Position numbers and translations under genes: made by a program
Source of the DNA: Kutzneria sp. CA-103260
Lineage (GTDB): Bacteria; Actinomycetota; Actinomycetes; Mycobacteriales; Pseudonocardiaceae
Assembly (NCBI RefSeq): GCF_018263855.1
Contig: NZ_CP073318.1
Location: 1,426,001-1,490,000 of the forward strand
Direction: 5' to 3'
DNA: 64,000 nucleotides
Shown here: piece by piece, positions 63,403 through 64,000 of the stretch
How positions within the stretch are numbered: position 1 is the first letter of the stretch
Layout of the letters: each line of letters opens with the position of its first letter
Notes under the pieces: model-generated
Told to the model about the DNA's origin: nothing
The model's database searches: none
The model's input: the letters and a program-made list of their open reading frames with translations, nothing else

Positions 63403-64000
63403 TTACGCGATCGGTTGCGGTAGTTGGCTGACGGCGTACTCGCAGCGGATCACGGCCCCGGTCGAGGGGTCGCCCAGCTCGACCCGCCAGGCGGCGGCGA
63501 ACTGGTCGACGCCCTCGTGCATGGGGATGGTGCCGGACAGCAGTACGGTGCCGGGGACGAGCAGATCCCGCTGCCGCAGCACGTCGAGCCAGTACGAGGG
63601 GGTGAGGAGCTCGCCGAGGGTGCCGCGCTGGATCTCGGTCCACGAAGCGCCGTCGCCGACCCAGGCGGTGAGGGTCAGCGAGTCGATGCGGTCGGCGACG
63701 TCGGACAGGCGCCAAGCCTGCCGGCCGACGACGTCGGGGGCAGCCTGCTTGCTCCAGGCCACGCCGTGCACTTCGAGGTCGCGGTCGGTGTGGTCGCAGG
63801 CCACGGTGAGCAGCACGTCGTTCTCGGTGACGACGAGCGCCCACTCGGCCTCGCCGGAGGTGTGCCCGTGCTGGGCCGGCACCGAGGCGGCCTGGCTGAC
63901 CAGGTAGGGCGCGACGGGGTAGAGGCACGGGGTGGTGCTCGGCGCGGGCACACCGAGGGCGGCCAGCTCGGCGACGTGCGCGGCCACGTCCTCCTGGCTG
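63403..64000 (-). CDS. DUF2848 family protein (5' end outside window)
   Basis: At least 198 aa; the frame continues past the edge. It has CDHTDRDLEVHGVAWSKQAA and WVGDGASWTEIQRGTL, features of the DUF2848 family related to fumarylacetoacetate hydrolases. Function unknown. Confidence 0.8.
   Translation of the reverse strand, partial: SQEDVAAHVAELAALGVPAPSTTPCLYPVAPYLVSQAASVPAQHGHTSGEAEWALVVTENDVLLTVACDHTDRDLEVHGVAWSKQAAPDVVGRQAWRLSDVADRIDSLTLTAWVGDGASWTEIQRGTLGELLTPSYWLDVLRQRDLLVPGTVLLSGTIPMHEGVDQFAAAWRVELGDPSTGAVIRCEYAVSQLPQPIA

Noticed and set aside
62764..63423. Plus-strand frame across the holin-like gene
   Set aside because: It overlaps a minus-strand gene with clear membrane helices and reads as low-complexity Arg/Gly sequence.

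Overview
The window is about 64 kb of very GC-rich chromosomal DNA. Genes are tightly packed, often with ATGA, GTGA or TGATG overlaps between stop and start, and GTG starts are common. Several genes look leaderless. Regulators are mostly TetR, LuxR, LysR and ECF types, and many proteins are secreted. This is typical of a large-genome filamentous actinomycete. The protein repertoire (DUF222/HNH nuclease, leaderless TANNNT promoters, tandem P450s, secreted ricin-type lectins) fits the Pseudonocardiales best (Kutzneria or Amycolatopsis relatives), but the genus is an inference. I saw no rRNA or tRNA gene, CRISPR array, insertion sequence or replication origin.

Layout. (1) 1-5534: assimilatory sulfur operon cysH (cut by the edge), cysD, cysN, then a sulfonate/taurine-type ABC importer. 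(2) 5683-10861: four secreted proteins: a fungal-like domain fused to a ricin-type domain, a large beta-helix protein, and two near-identical tandem beta-helix proteins. (3) 10916-15098: a beta-lactamase-fold protein lacking its nucleophile, a DUF222-HNH nuclease, a 340-bp G-rich degenerate repeat tract, and a DUF1508-like protein. (4) 15016-25679: a phosphate island. A PHO-box-like site precedes pstC-pstA, a membrane-anchored PstS-like protein, an 870-aa anchored surface protein and a sortase-fold protein without catalytic residues. These are followed by a phytase-like esterase, a soluble PstS and divergent pstB. A class 2 polyphosphate kinase lies 4.5 kb further on. (5) 25676-37168: a hydrolase, a giant LuxR regulator, an excalibur lipoprotein, PPK2, a secreted cyclophilin, two tandem P450s, a small DUF, an ICMT-like methyltransferase, a GyrI-like protein and an M1 peptidase. 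(6) 37342-48005: SDRs, four TetR genes plus one TetR remnant, NAD kinase, a GNAT protein, an alpha/beta hydrolase, an MBL hydrolase with a methyltransferase, a nitroreductase/LysR pair and nadE. Two divergent promoters here carry clear duplicated operators. (7) 48029-64000: an ECF-like sigma factor with a membrane anchor and Thr/Pro-rich tail, divergent from a LuxR regulator; then esterases, a two-component system, an NDH-2-like oxidoreductase, a secreted peptidase-like hydrolase, an ArsR-PhzF pair, a probable pseudokinase with an extracellular ricin domain coupled to a hydrolase, a holin-like protein and a DUF2848 gene cut by the edge.

How the genes work together. The clearest functional unit is phosphate acquisition. 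All four Pst components are present, together with a phytase-like secreted protein and PPK2, so uptake, release and storage of phosphate are plausible in one neighbourhood. The unusual part is that the pstCA operon also carries a large anchored surface protein and a catalytically empty sortase-like protein, which suggests a cell-surface assembly dedicated to phosphate capture. A second theme is loss of active-site residues in proteins whose fold is kept: the sortase, beta-lactamase and kinase families here all look like pseudo-enzymes.
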